Positions 16,658 to 25,148 of a stretch of DNA of 64,000 bases are shown here, piece after piece. Position numbers and translations under genes: made by a program. This DNA comes from Bog-793 sp963803025 (lineage in GTDB: Bacteria; Actinomycetota; Acidimicrobiia; Acidimicrobiales; Bog-793), in contig CAWDKZ010000011.1 in the NCBI GenBank assembly GCA_963803025.1, forward strand, positions 100,960 to 164,959, in the 5' to 3' direction. Under the pieces are notes generated by a model. It had not been told where the DNA came from. It made no database searches and saw nothing but the letters and a program-made list of their open reading frames with translations. Within the stretch, counting starts at the first letter, position 1, and every line of letters begins with the position of its first letter.

Positions 16658-19600
16658 GTGCCCTACGCCGAGCTGCACTGCCATTCGAATTTCAGCTTCC
16701 TCGACGGCGCCTCCAGCCCCGAGGAGCTCGCCGAGGAAGCGGCACGCCTCGGCCTCGAGGCGCTCGCGCTCACCGACCACGACGGGTGCTACGGCGTCGT
16801 CCGCTTCGCCGCCGCCGCCCGGGAGCTCTCGCTGGCGACGGTCTTCGGGGCCGAGCTCTCGCTGCCGACCGGTGGTGCCCGCCAGGTGGAGGCGCGGACC
16901 GGCGCGATCGACCCCGAGGCCGTCCACGTCGTCGTGCTGGCGCGGGATCCCGAGGGGTACGCCCGTTTGTCGACGGCGATCGCCCGCGCCCAGCTCGCCG
17001 GGGGCGAGAAGGGCCGGCCCGCTTTCGATCTCGGGCTCCTCGCCGGGGCACACGCGGGCCACTGGTGCGTGCTCACCGGTTGCCGGCGCGGCGGCGTGCC
17101 CATGGCCCTCTGCGCGCAGGGCCCGACCGCGGCGGCGCGCGAGCTGGCGCGCCTCGTCGAGGCGTTCGGCCGGGACAACGTCATGGTCGAGCTGTTCGAC
17201 CACGGCACACCGCTCGACGAGGCGCGCAACGACGCCCTCGCGACACTCGGGATCCGCGCCGGCCTCGGCCTCGTCGCGACGACGAACGCCCACTACGCGA
17301 CACCGTCCCGCTACGCGCTGGCGACGGCGCTCGCCGCGGTCCGGGCCCGGCGCAGTCTCGCGGAGGCGGACGGCTGGCTCCCGGCCTGGGCCGGGTCCTC
17401 GCTGCGCTCGGGAGCCGAGCAGGCGCGGCGGTTCCGCCGCTACCCCGGGGCCGTCGCCGCCGCCGCAGAGCTCGGTCGGGCGTGCGCCTTCGACCTCCGC
17501 CTCATCGCCCCGGGCCTTCCGCCGTTCCCGGTGCCGGACGGCACCGACGAGGCGGGGTTTCTGCGGACGCTCGTCGAGGCGGGCGGCGCCCGCCGCTACG
17601 GCCGGCGTGGCGCGGCACGCGTGCCGGGGGCGTGGGAGGCGATCGACCGGGAACTCGAAATCATCGAGATGCTCGGCTTCCCCGGCTACTTCCTCGTCGT
17701 CTGGGACATCGTCGAGTTTTGCCGGCGCGCGAACATCTTCTGTCAGGGGAGGGGATCGGCGGCGAACTCGGCGGTCTGCTTCGCGCTCGGGATCACGAAT
17801 GCCGACGCCGTCGCCCTGGGGTTGCTGTTCGAGCGGTTCTTGTCGCCCGCCCGCGACGGCCCGCCCGACATCGACCTCGACATCGAGTCCGGTCGGCGTG
17901 ACGAGGTCATCGCCTACGTCTACGACCGCTACGGCCGGGAGCACGCCGCCCAGGTGGCGAACGTCGTCACCTACCGCCCGCGCTCGGCGGTCCGCGACGT
18001 CGGGCGGGCGCTCGGCTACCCACCCGGCGCCATCGACACCTGGTCGGCGGCGGTCGGGACGGCGTTCGTGGCGAGCATCTCGCACCCCGCGCCGGCGGGC
18101 ACCTGCCCGTCGGCCGCGGCCTCCGAGCTCGGGATCCCCCCGGAGGTAGTGCGTCTCGCGGCCGGGTTCGAGGGTTTGCCGCGGCATCTCGGCATCCACT
18201 CCGGCGGGATGGTGATCTGTGACCGGCCGGTGATCGCGGTCTGTCCGATCGAGTGGGCCCGGCGGGAGGGACGGTCGGTGCTCCAGTGGGACAAGGAGGA
18301 CTGTGCGGCCGTCGGGCTCGTGAAGTTCGACCTCCTGGGGCTCGGCATGCTCGAGGCGCTCCACCGCATGGTCGACCTCGTCGCCGCGCGCCACGGCGAG
18401 GCGATCGAGCTCGCGACGATCCCTCAGGAGGACGCCGTTTACGACATGCTTGCCCGCGCCGACTCGATCGGGGTGTTCCAGGTCGAGAGCCGCGCCCAGA
18501 TGGCGACGTTGCCGCGGCTGCGCCCGCGGGTGTTCTACGACCTCGTCGTCGAGGTCGCGCTGATCCGGCCGGGGCCGATCCAGGGCGGTTCGGTCCACCC
18601 GTACCTGCGCCGGCGCAACGGCGAGGAGGAGGTGCGCTACCTCCACCCCCTCTTGCAGGGAGCCCTCGAAAAGACGCTCGGTGTGCCGCTTTTCCAGGAA
18701 CAGCTGATGCAGATGGCGATCGACGTCGCCGGGTTCAGCGCCGTCGAGGCGGACCAGCTCCGCCAGGCGATGGGCTCGAAGCGCTCGGCGGCGCGCATGG
18801 AACGGCTGCGGGGGCGGCTCTACGACGGGATGGCCGAACGCGGGATCACCGGCGAGATCGCCGACACGATCTACGAACAGCTTGCCGCCTTCGCCAACTT
18901 CGGCTTCCCCGAGTCCCATTCGGTCTCGTTCGCCTATCTCGTCTACGCCTCGGCGTGGTTCAAGTACCACTACCCCGCGGCGTTCCTCGCCGCGCTGTTG
19001 AACTCCCAGCCGATGGGGTTCTGGTCGCCGGCGAGCCTTGTCGCCGACGCGCGGCGTCACGGGGTTACGACGCTCCGCCCCGACGTGAACGAGAGCGCCG
19101 TCGCGGCGACGCTCGTCGACGATCCGCGCCGCGCCGGCACGACGGCGGTGCGCCTCGGCCTCGCCCGGGTGCGCGGGATCGGTGCCGAGCTCGCGGCGCG
19201 GGTCGCCGCCGCGGCGCCGTATACGAGCATCGATGATCTCGCGCGTCGGGTCAGTCCGAGCAGATCCCAGCTCGAGTCGCTGGCGACGGCGGACGCTCTC
19301 ACCGGCCTCGGCGCGCTCGCAGGGTCCGACCGGTCCGGTGCCACCACCTCGCGCCGGTCGGCGCTGTGGGCCGCGGGCGCGCTTGCCGGCGGGCGCCCCG
19401 AGCGGTTGCCCGGTATGGTCCCCGGGGCGGTCGCGCCCAAGCTGGCGGAGATGAGCGAGGTCGACCAGCTAGCCGCCGACATCTGGGCGACGGGCGTGTC
19501 CACCGACAACCACCCCCTCGCGCCGCTGCGGGAATGGCTCGACGGACGCGGCGTGTGTCCGGCGGCCTCGCTCGTCGAGGCGACCGCGCCCGGCAAGGTG

Positions 19601-19867
19601 CTCGTGGCGGGCGTCGTCACCCACCGCCAGCGTCCGTCGACCGCGGGCGGGACGGTGTTCATCAACCTCGAGGACGAGACCGGGGTCGTCAATGTCATCT
19701 GCTCCCCGGGGCTGTGGGCCCACCACCGTGCTGCCGTCGCCTCGGCGCCGGCGCTTGTCGTCCGTGGCAGGCTCGAAGGCGCCGGCGCGGCGCGGTCGGT
19801 CGTCGCCGAGCGTCTCGAGGTGCTCGAGCTCGCGATGGCGGTCGGTCGTTCCCGGGACTTCCGCTGA
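16658..19867 (+). CDS. dnaE2: DnaE2, error-prone DNA polymerase III alpha-type subunit
   Basis: This is the catalytic polymerase of the SOS mutasome. The PHP domain opens the protein (PYAELHCHSNFSFLDGASS ... ALALTDHDGCYGV). The C-family active-site acids are in PDIDLDIES at about residue 405. The finger/thumb pattern (RQAMGSKRS; NFGFPESHSVSFAYLVY) is intact, and an OB domain (VLVAGVVTHRQRPSTAGGT) precedes the C-terminal SRDFR. The length of about 1070 fits DnaE2. GTG 16658 is the first ordinary start after the LexA box. However, the frame stays open upstream and encodes SFNPIVPWSELERRLSGR, which matches the usual DnaE2 N-terminus, so initiation may occur at the ATC at 16499 (see findings). 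Confidence 0.9.
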   Translation: MPYAELHCHSNFSFLDGASSPEELAEEAARLGLEALALTDHDGCYGVVRFAAAARELSLATVFGAELSLPTGGARQVEARTGAIDPEAVHVVVLARDPEGYARLSTAIARAQLAGGEKGRPAFDLGLLAGAHAGHWCVLTGCRRGGVPMALCAQGPTAAARELARLVEAFGRDNVMVELFDHGTPLDEARNDALATLGIRAGLGLVATTNAHYATPSRYALATALAAVRARRSLAEADGWLPAWAGSSLRSGAEQARRFRRYPGAVAAAAELGRACAFDLRLIAPGLPPFPVPDGTDEAGFLRTLVEAGGARRYGRRGAARVPGAWEAIDRELEIIEMLGFPGYFLVVWDIVEFCRRANIFCQGRGSAANSAVCFALGITNADAVALGLLFERFLSPARDGPPDIDLDIESGRRDEVIAYVYDRYGREHAAQVANVVTYRPRSAVRDVGRALGYPPGAIDTWSAAVGTAFVASISHPAPAGTCPSAAASELGIPPEVVRLAAGFEGLPRHLGIHSGGMVICDRPVIAVCPIEWARREGRSVLQWDKEDCAAVGLVKFDLLGLGMLEALHRMVDLVAARHGEAIELATIPQEDAVYDMLARADSIGVFQVESRAQMATLPRLRPRVFYDLVVEVALIRPGPIQGGSVHPYLRRRNGEEEVRYLHPLLQGALEKTLGVPLFQEQLMQMAIDVAGFSAVEADQLRQAMGSKRSAARMERLRGRLYDGMAERGITGEIADTIYEQLAAFANFGFPESHSVSFAYLVYASAWFKYHYPAAFLAALLNSQPMGFWSPASLVADARRHGVTTLRPDVNESAVAATLVDDPRRAGTTAVRLGLARVRGIGAELAARVAAAAPYTSIDDLARRVSPSRSQLESLATADALTGLGALAGSDRSGATTSRRSALWAAGALAGGRPERLPGMVPGAVAPKLAEMSEVDQLAADIWATGVSTDNHPLAPLREWLDGRGVCPAASLVEATAPGKVLVAGVVTHRQRPSTAGGTVFINLEDETGVVNVICSPGLWAHHRAAVASAPALVVRGRLEGAGAARSVVAERLEVLELAMAVGRSRDFR

Positions 19868-20080
19868 CCGCTCGACCCCGCTGACCACTCTCGGTGCGAC
19901 ACGGGGCTAGAAATCTCACTCTTTGTGAGTATTGCGACTGGCTCAACCACTCTTCGCGCTAATGCTGATAGGCCAGCTGGAGCGCATGGAAGTGCTAGAC
20001 AGACCGCAATTGACCACACTAAGTGGCGAACTTCGTTTTTTTCTTGACGGAGAGTGGCTACGAGTGCCACACTGCGTGGC

Positions 20081-20818
20081 ATGCAGAACACGACAGAGGC
20101 GGAACTCATCCAGTCGACCGAGGCCGTGGGCCAAACGGTCCAGATCGGCGAGTGGTTGATCGACGGTGGCACGTTCAGCGAGGAAGGCACCCCCATCGAC
20201 GAGGTGCTCGCCCACGGCGGAACGTTCTACGGACGCGAGGTCCTCAACGCCTGGCGCTTCCTCCCCCCGACGGGTTGGCGCCTCGTCCACGAGGACCCGG
20301 TGAACCGCGTCTACTGTGCGCCGGAGCCCGGCGCCGAGGGCGAATGGGCGGTCGCGCCCTTGAAGCTCGAATCGGGCGTCTGGCGCGCCGGCAGCGCCGG
20401 GCGCAACCTGCGACCGATCGCGACCGGCACGTCGCCGACGAAGGACCTCGAGCTGCTCTGGCCGGTCGAGCAGGTCATCGTGCGCGGCTTGGCGCCGCAG
20501 CTCTACGCCAAGGTGAAGAACATGAGCAACGAGGTCTGGTCGGCCGACGGCGAGAAACCCCTCGAGGTCGTCGCCTGGCTGCTCGAGCTGCCGTCGAACC
20601 GGCGCCTCCTCGCCTCGCGCGATGACGAGTTGACCCCGAGTTCGAACCGTGCTGCCAAGACGATCCTCGTCCCGCCCGGCGCGGCGATCGAGGTTCCCGT
20701 CCGGTTGGCGACGATCGCCCCGGAGAGCCTGGTCCCCGGCACCTACGGGATCATCGGCCGCCTCGAGCGGCTCGGCCTGACCTCGTTGACAGGAACGGTC
20801 GTCGTCGTCGAGCGCTGA
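20081..20818 (+). CDS. Conserved-looking cytoplasmic protein, unknown
   Basis: This 245-residue acidic protein from ATG 20081 has no signal peptide or membrane segment. A GTG at 20054 would add nine residues. The middle is rich in Trp, Leu and Val with regular beta-strand-like spacing (GEWLIDGGTF; VAWLLELPSNRRLL; GAAIEVPVRLATI), suggesting beta-sandwich domains. No catalytic motif is visible and I do not recognise a family. It is transcribed towards a strong hairpin shared with a convergent gene. Confidence 0.6.
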   Translation: MQNTTEAELIQSTEAVGQTVQIGEWLIDGGTFSEEGTPIDEVLAHGGTFYGREVLNAWRFLPPTGWRLVHEDPVNRVYCAPEPGAEGEWAVAPLKLESGVWRAGSAGRNLRPIATGTSPTKDLELLWPVEQVIVRGLAPQLYAKVKNMSNEVWSADGEKPLEVVAWLLELPSNRRLLASRDDELTPSSNRAAKTILVPPGAAIEVPVRLATIAPESLVPGTYGIIGRLERLGLTSLTGTVVVVER

Positions 20819-20827
20819 TCGCGGCTG

Positions 20828-20872
20828 GAGTGCCAGAAGAGCCCGGCCATGAGCTGGGCTCTTCTGGCACTC
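20828..20872. terminator. Bidirectional terminator hairpin between convergent genes
   Basis: A perfect 17-bp inverted repeat (GAGTGCCAGAAGAGCCC and its complement) surrounds an 11-nt loop. It lies between the stop codons of convergent genes ending at 20818 and 20886, which fits a shared transcription terminator. No U-tract follows, common in high-GC actinobacteria. Confidence 0.85.
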
Positions 20873-20885
20873 GAGATCCGCGGGC

Positions 20886-21209
20886 TCAGTCCTCGAGCTT
20901 GAAATCTCCCGTGGTCGTCGCGCCCGGGGCAGCCGGCGCGTCGGACGCCGCCGCAGCAGCCTCGGCTTCGGCCTGCGCCTTCTCGTGCTCCTTCAGCGCC
21001 GCGACGAGCCGGTCGATCTCCGCCGACGTGCTTGCGTCACCGGTGCCGCTGCGCTGCGCGTAGACGGCCGCGCCGAGGTCGCGGAACATCGCGTCCTGCT
21101 CACGCTTGGCCTTCGCCTCGTCGATCTTGGCCTGCCCGGCCTTGGCCGCTTCCTGCGCCTTGTGGGCCGCCTGAGCTGCACCCGCCTTCACTCTGTCGAT
21201 GAACGGCAT
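20886..21209 (-). CDS. Small Ala/Lys/Glu-rich coiled-coil protein
   Basis: This 107-residue protein starts at ATG 21209 after a GAGGAGG ribosome site. The N-terminal half (MPFIDRVKAGAAQAAHKAQE AAK...) is a charged, Ala-rich amphipathic helix like that of small actinobacterial proteins of unknown role. It continues with FRDLGAAVYAQRSG and EIDRLVAALKEHEKAQAEAE, another helix. It lies 31 bp downstream of the AIM24 gene on the same strand, so the two probably form an operon. Function is unknown. Confidence 0.7.
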   Translation of the reverse strand: MPFIDRVKAGAAQAAHKAQEAAKAGQAKIDEAKAKREQDAMFRDLGAAVYAQRSGTGDASTSAEIDRLVAALKEHEKAQAEAEAAAAASDAPAAPGATTTGDFKLED

Positions 21210-21240
21210 CGTTCCTCCTCGTCCGGAACCACTTGATCGT

Positions 21241-22044
21241 CTAGAGCCTGTCGAGGAGACCGCCGGCGGCGCGCACGCCACGCTTGTCGTCGGTGTTCCT
21301 CTCCTCGGTCTCCAGGTTGAAGTGCAATGTCGACTGCAGGATCACGGGTCCGCTGCCCGTGAGGGTGATGAGGCTCAGCCCCTGTCCGCCGAACACGGCG
21401 GTCATCATGGTCTGCGCGTTGAGGGCGCCAACGTACTCGATGCCGTACTCGACGGTCTCGGCGAAGGCGACGAGCGCTCCCGCGTGCACCTGGATCTTGT
21501 CGCCGTAGTTGGCGGGGTCGAGGTCGATGAGCGTCCCGCCGCCGGCGACGAGCAAGGTCCCCGAACCGGTGAAGTGCTCGAGGATGTAGCCCTCGCCGCT
21601 CCGCCGACCGGAGCGGAACTTGGACAGCGCGATCCCGAACTTGACGCTCTCCTCGGCACAGACGAAGGCCTCCTTCTCGGTCAGCCAGCCGGTCGACCCG
21701 TCGAGCTCGATGACGCGCATCTGGCCGGGCAGGTTCCCTCCGAACGCGACGAGTCCGGAACCCCCTTCCGGGCGGAACCACTGGAAGGCGAGGCTCTGCC
21801 CGCTCAGCACGCGCTTGCCGACGTCGGTTGCCGTCGACAGCGCCTGCTGCAGCAGGCCGCCCTTCTTCGCCGGGGCCCCGGCGGCGGCATCCGCGCCCGG
21901 CGGCGTGCTGAGCCGGGTCTCCATCGACACGTTCGTCGTCTTCCAGCGGAACTTGTTCGAGTTCGAGTAGACCGCCTGCCCCGGCTCGAGTTGGCAGGTG
22001 ATCGACTGGGCGAGCTCTCCGGCGATCTTCATCTTGATCGTCAC
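21241..22044 (-). CDS. AIM24 family protein (TIGR00266-like)
   Basis: This 267-residue beta-rich protein matches the AIM24/DUF124 family. The start reads MKIAGELAQSITCQLEPGQAV with the Ser/Asn-rich YSNSNKFRWKTTNV. The repeating beta-helix core contains GQMRVIELDGSTGWLTEKEAFVC and GSGTLLVAGGGTLIDLD. GTG 22044 is preceded by GGGAGG. In mitochondria the relative AIM24 affects inner-membrane organisation; bacterial members are of unknown function. It forms a likely operon with the coiled-coil protein downstream. Confidence 0.85.
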   Translation of the reverse strand: MTIKMKIAGELAQSITCQLEPGQAVYSNSNKFRWKTTNVSMETRLSTPPGADAAAGAPAKKGGLLQQALSTATDVGKRVLSGQSLAFQWFRPEGGSGLVAFGGNLPGQMRVIELDGSTGWLTEKEAFVCAEESVKFGIALSKFRSGRRSGEGYILEHFTGSGTLLVAGGGTLIDLDPANYGDKIQVHAGALVAFAETVEYGIEYVGALNAQTMMTAVFGGQGLSLITLTGSGPVILQSTLHFNLETEERNTDDKRGVRAAGGLLDRL

Positions 22045-22437
22045 GACCGACCTCCCTGCAGTGGTGTCGACGCGGTGGCGACATCGACGGTAACGCAATC
22101 GGCGGTCGTCGGCCGCGGCGGTCTCGTCGGGTTCACGTCGTGTCTGGCTGTCTCACCGCGCACCATGCTCGCGCGGACGGGCAGGAGCCGCCCGGGCGCG
22201 CGCCCCGCGGAACGGGCCGGGCGGCTCCGTCGCCGGCGCGCCCCCCTCGGCGGTCGATGTCTCCCGAGCGAAGAAGCGGCCGTCGTCTCGGCTGCGCCCG
22301 GCCCGAGGCAGGACCGGTCCGTCATGACCCGGCCCTGCACCGACGCGGCGTCGGATCGCAGTCGACCCCGGCGGGCCCGGTTCGACCTCGCCGACGGGGT
22401 GCGACGCGGCGCGCCGAGCCGAGGGACGCGCAGCGCC
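22045..22437. other. 390-bp intergenic region
   Basis: The stretch is extremely GC-rich and contains only overlapping shadow frames with Arg-rich translations. It should hold the promoter of the AIM24 operon and the terminator of the phosphoribosyltransferase gene, but I see no motif clear enough to name. Confidence 0.3.
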
Positions 22438-23136
22438 TCAGATGGCGGCCGGGTTCGCGCCGGTTCCGGGTCGCTGGGTCGCGGCCTGGGCGAGTAAGGC
22501 GATGACCTCCGCGTCGGAGGTCTGCGTGAAGTCCTCGTACCACTCGCCGACCGCGTTGAACCAGGCGGGCGCCGTCAGGCAGACAAGGTCGTCGACCGCA
22601 TCGGCGAGTTCGGCGAGAGACTCCGCAGGCGCGACGGGGATGGCGAGGACGACTCGCGTGGCACCGGCGGCGCGGGCGACCTGGCAGGCGGCGCGGGTCG
22701 TCGCGCCGGTCGCGATGCCGTCGTCGACGACGATGACCGTGCGCTCGGTGAGCGCGACACCCTCTCGCCCGGCGCGGAACAACGTGGCACGCCGCTCGAC
22801 CTCGACGCGTTCGCGTCGCTCGATCGCGGCAAGCGCCTCGTCGCCGATCCCGGTGGCGGCCGCCACGGCACGGTTGAGGACGCGGACCCCGTGTTCGCCG
22901 ACCGCGCCCAGCGCGAGCTCGGGTTGGTAGGGCACGCCGAGCTTGCGCACGACGATCACGTCGAGCGCCAGCGCGAGCGCCGTCGCGATCTCGAAGGCGA
23001 CGGGGACGCCGCCCCGGGGAAGCCCGACGACGACGGCGTCGGTCCCGCGGTACTCCTCCAGGCACGCGGCGAGCTGTCGGCCGGCGTCGACGCGGTCGGT
23101 GAACCGTCCGCCGGCCCGACCGCCGTGGGGTCTCAT
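22438..23136 (-). CDS. Phosphoribosyltransferase-domain protein
   Basis: This 232-residue protein has the type I phosphoribosyltransferase fold. The PRPP-binding loop is VIVVDDGIATGATTRAA, with the two acidic residues and GATT typical of the family. The upstream loop LPRGGVPVAFEIA and the flexible hood region are also recognisable. Proteins of this kind are common in actinobacteria, often with unknown acceptor base and sometimes linked to stress regulons. The start is ATG 23136. No partner gene shares its strand nearby. Confidence 0.85.
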   Translation of the reverse strand: MRPHGGRAGGRFTDRVDAGRQLAACLEEYRGTDAVVVGLPRGGVPVAFEIATALALALDVIVVRKLGVPYQPELALGAVGEHGVRVLNRAVAAATGIGDEALAAIERRERVEVERRATLFRAGREGVALTERTVIVVDDGIATGATTRAACQVARAAGATRVVLAIPVAPAESLAELADAVDDLVCLTAPAWFNAVGEWYEDFTQTSDAEVIALLAQAATQRPGTGANPAAI

Positions 23137-23407
23137 CGCCGTTCCCACCCGGGTCCCTTGCGGGCCGACGGCGTGAGCCCGACGCCGGCGTCGCGGGTCG
23201 CGGGCAGGGTCGAGTCGCCGGAGGGGCATCGCGGACCTGACGGCGGGGATGCTCGGCTGCCCGGGGCAGTCACGGTTCCCACGGTAAGGCCTGAGTGGCC
23301 AGGTGGAAAGGGCCAACTGGGTCTTGCCTGGCGCTGTCTTGCGCCGACAAGCTCCGACAGCGAGATTGGAGGCGGATTGTCCTAGCCGCTGCGAGGTGAG
23401 AGAGACG

Positions 23408-23908
23408 ATGGCTGTACTCGAGCTGTCGGCGGTCGCGCTGGAGTTCCCGGACGAACTCAACGTGATCGTCGGCCAATCGCACTTCATCAAGACCGTTGAA
23501 GACCTCCACGAGGTCCTCTTTGGGGCGAGTCCGCAACTGCGATTCGGCGTCGCCTTCTGCGAAGCGTCCGGCAAGCGGCTTGTCCGCACCTCGGGCAACG
23601 ATGATGAGCTCGTCGCGCTCGCGGCGCGCAACGCCGAGGCGATCGGCGCCGGGCACTCCTTCGTCGTGTTCTTGCGTGAGGGCTACCCGGTGAACGTGCT
23701 CAACCAGATCAAGCAGGTCGCCGAGGTCTGCTCGATCTACTGCGCGACGGCGAACCCCGTCGAGGTGATCGTCGCCGAGACCGCCCTCGGGCGGGGGATC
23801 CTCGGCGTCGTGGACGGCGCCAAGCCGCTCGGGGTCGAGACGAGCGCGGACGTCGCCGACCGGATGGGCCTCCTGCGGGCGCTCGGCTACAAGTTGGGCG
23901 GCTTCTGA
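23408..23908 (+). CDS. Adenosine-specific kinase family protein (PF04008)
   Basis: This 166-residue protein matches the adenosine-specific kinase family in length and pattern: LNVIVGQSHFIKTVEDLHEVL, then FGVAFCEASGKRLVR and GHSFVVFLREGYPVNVLNQIK, ending in CSIYCATANPVEVIVAETALGRGILGVVDG. Members bind AMP/adenosine in structures, but the physiological reaction is unclear. The start is ATG 23408. It is a monocistronic cytoplasmic gene on the strand opposite its neighbours. Confidence 0.85.
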   Translation: MAVLELSAVALEFPDELNVIVGQSHFIKTVEDLHEVLFGASPQLRFGVAFCEASGKRLVRTSGNDDELVALAARNAEAIGAGHSFVVFLREGYPVNVLNQIKQVAEVCSIYCATANPVEVIVAETALGRGILGVVDGAKPLGVETSADVADRMGLLRALGYKLGGF

Positions 23909-23986
23909 GCCTGCCGACGCCGCGCGCCGGCCCGGCGAGATTCCCGGGAACCTGCCCCGCCGGCCGCGGCGGGATCGTCGGTCCGG

Positions 23987-24271
23987 TCAGTCGCGGCTCC
24001 GCAGGCGCTGGCCGATCGTCGACGGGTAGTCGGGGAAGTAGTCGGCGATCTGGTCGAGGCGGAAGCGACGCAGGATCGAGTTCGGCGGCTCGCGCTCGAG
24101 GAGGAAGAGGAACGAGGCCTGGATGAGCTGCTCGGTCGGAACGTCGTCGCAGCCGAGCGCGGCCAAATACCCGGCAGGGACGCTGACGACGTGGGTCGTC
24201 GCGGATCCGTCGCTGCGCACATCGACCCGAAACGTGCCGTTTGGCTGGGCGACGACGACGATCTCGGTCAC
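23987..24271 (-). CDS. Small conserved-type protein, unknown
   Basis: A 94-residue frame from GTG 24271 encodes TEIVVVAQPNGTFRVDVRSD, then VSVPAGYLAALGCDDVPTEQ and FLLEREPPNSILRRFRLDQIADYFPDYP. The last third (REPPxSILRxFxLxxIxxYFPxY) is a pattern I recall from small actinobacterial proteins without assigned function. No signal peptide or membrane segment is present. Coding looks genuine because the reading frame has good amino-acid composition to the end. Confidence 0.6.
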   Translation of the reverse strand: MTEIVVVAQPNGTFRVDVRSDGSATTHVVSVPAGYLAALGCDDVPTEQLIQASFLFLLEREPPNSILRRFRLDQIADYFPDYPSTIGQRLRSRD

Positions 24272-24406
24272 CGCTGTGATGCTAGTGACGACGACGACGG
24301 ACCTGTGACGGAACGGCGCTGGCGGGGCGAGGCGAGATAGCTCCCGAAACGCCTGTAGAACGGACGACACGGCGGTCGGGCGGCAACGGAAGGAGCGAGG
24401 CGGGCG

Positions 24407-25048
24407 ATGGTTGCGGCGAGTAGCGAGGCACGACGACCCCGGCGGATCGCGACGGTGCTCTTCGAGGGGTTCGAGCTGCTCGACGTGTTCGGACCGCTCG
24501 AGGTCTTCGGCGTGAGCGAGCAATTCGAGGTGAGCCTGGTGGGGCCCGCCGCCGGTCCGGTGCGCAGCGCCCAGGGGCAGCGAGTGGTGGCCGAGGTGGC
24601 CTGTCATGACGCGCCCGCGCCAGAGATCGTGCTTTTTCCCGGGGGCATCGGAACGCGTCGCCTGGTCGAGGACGAGCCCTTCCTCTCCTGGCTCGCCGGG
24701 TGGTCGCGCGAGGCGTCGTACGTCACGTCGGTGTGCACGGGCTCGGGCGTGCTCGCCAAGGCCGGACTGCTGGACGGCTACCGCGCCACTTCGAACAAGC
24801 GGGCGTTCGCCTGGGCCCGCCAGCAGAGCGAGCGTGTCGAGTGGGTCGCCGAGGCCCGCTGGGTCGAGGACCGCGACCGGTGGACCTCGTCGGGCGTGGC
24901 CGCCGGCATGGACATGGCCCTCGCCCTGCTCGCACGGCTGTACGGGGAGCCGCACGCCTCCGGTGTGGCAGACAGGATCGAGTTGGCGTGGCACCGCGAC
25001 GCGACCGTGGATCCGTTCGCCGCGAAGAACGGACTCGTTCCCGGCTGA
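24407..25048 (+). CDS. DJ-1/PfpI family protein
   Basis: This 213-residue glutamine-amidotransferase-like protein has the nucleophile elbow SVCTGSGVLAKAGLL with Cys110. The acidic partner is at the start of the family strand (FEGFELLDVFGPLEVF, Glu20). It is closest in pattern to isonitrile hydratase-like proteins, which lack the AraC DNA-binding domain found in longer relatives. The role may be hydrolysis of a small nitrile or glyoxalase-like stress defence, and the substrate is unknown. The start ATG 24407 follows GGAAGGAG. Confidence 0.85.
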   Translation: MVAASSEARRPRRIATVLFEGFELLDVFGPLEVFGVSEQFEVSLVGPAAGPVRSAQGQRVVAEVACHDAPAPEIVLFPGGIGTRRLVEDEPFLSWLAGWSREASYVTSVCTGSGVLAKAGLLDGYRATSNKRAFAWARQQSERVEWVAEARWVEDRDRWTSSGVAAGMDMALALLARLYGEPHASGVADRIELAWHRDATVDPFAAKNGLVPG

Positions 25049-25148
25049 ACCGTGCCCGCGCGGTCCGTCCAGGCGCGTCCGTGGTGGCAGGGCGTGGTAG
25101 GCGGGCGCGCGATTGCGGGAGCGGTGGACGGTCGGCCCAGCCGACCGG

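Noticed and set aside
16463..19060. 865-codon minus-strand frame antisense to dnaE2
   Set aside because: The sense strand encodes clear DnaE2 motifs in order. The antisense translation is Arg/Gly/Glu-rich without any family signature.
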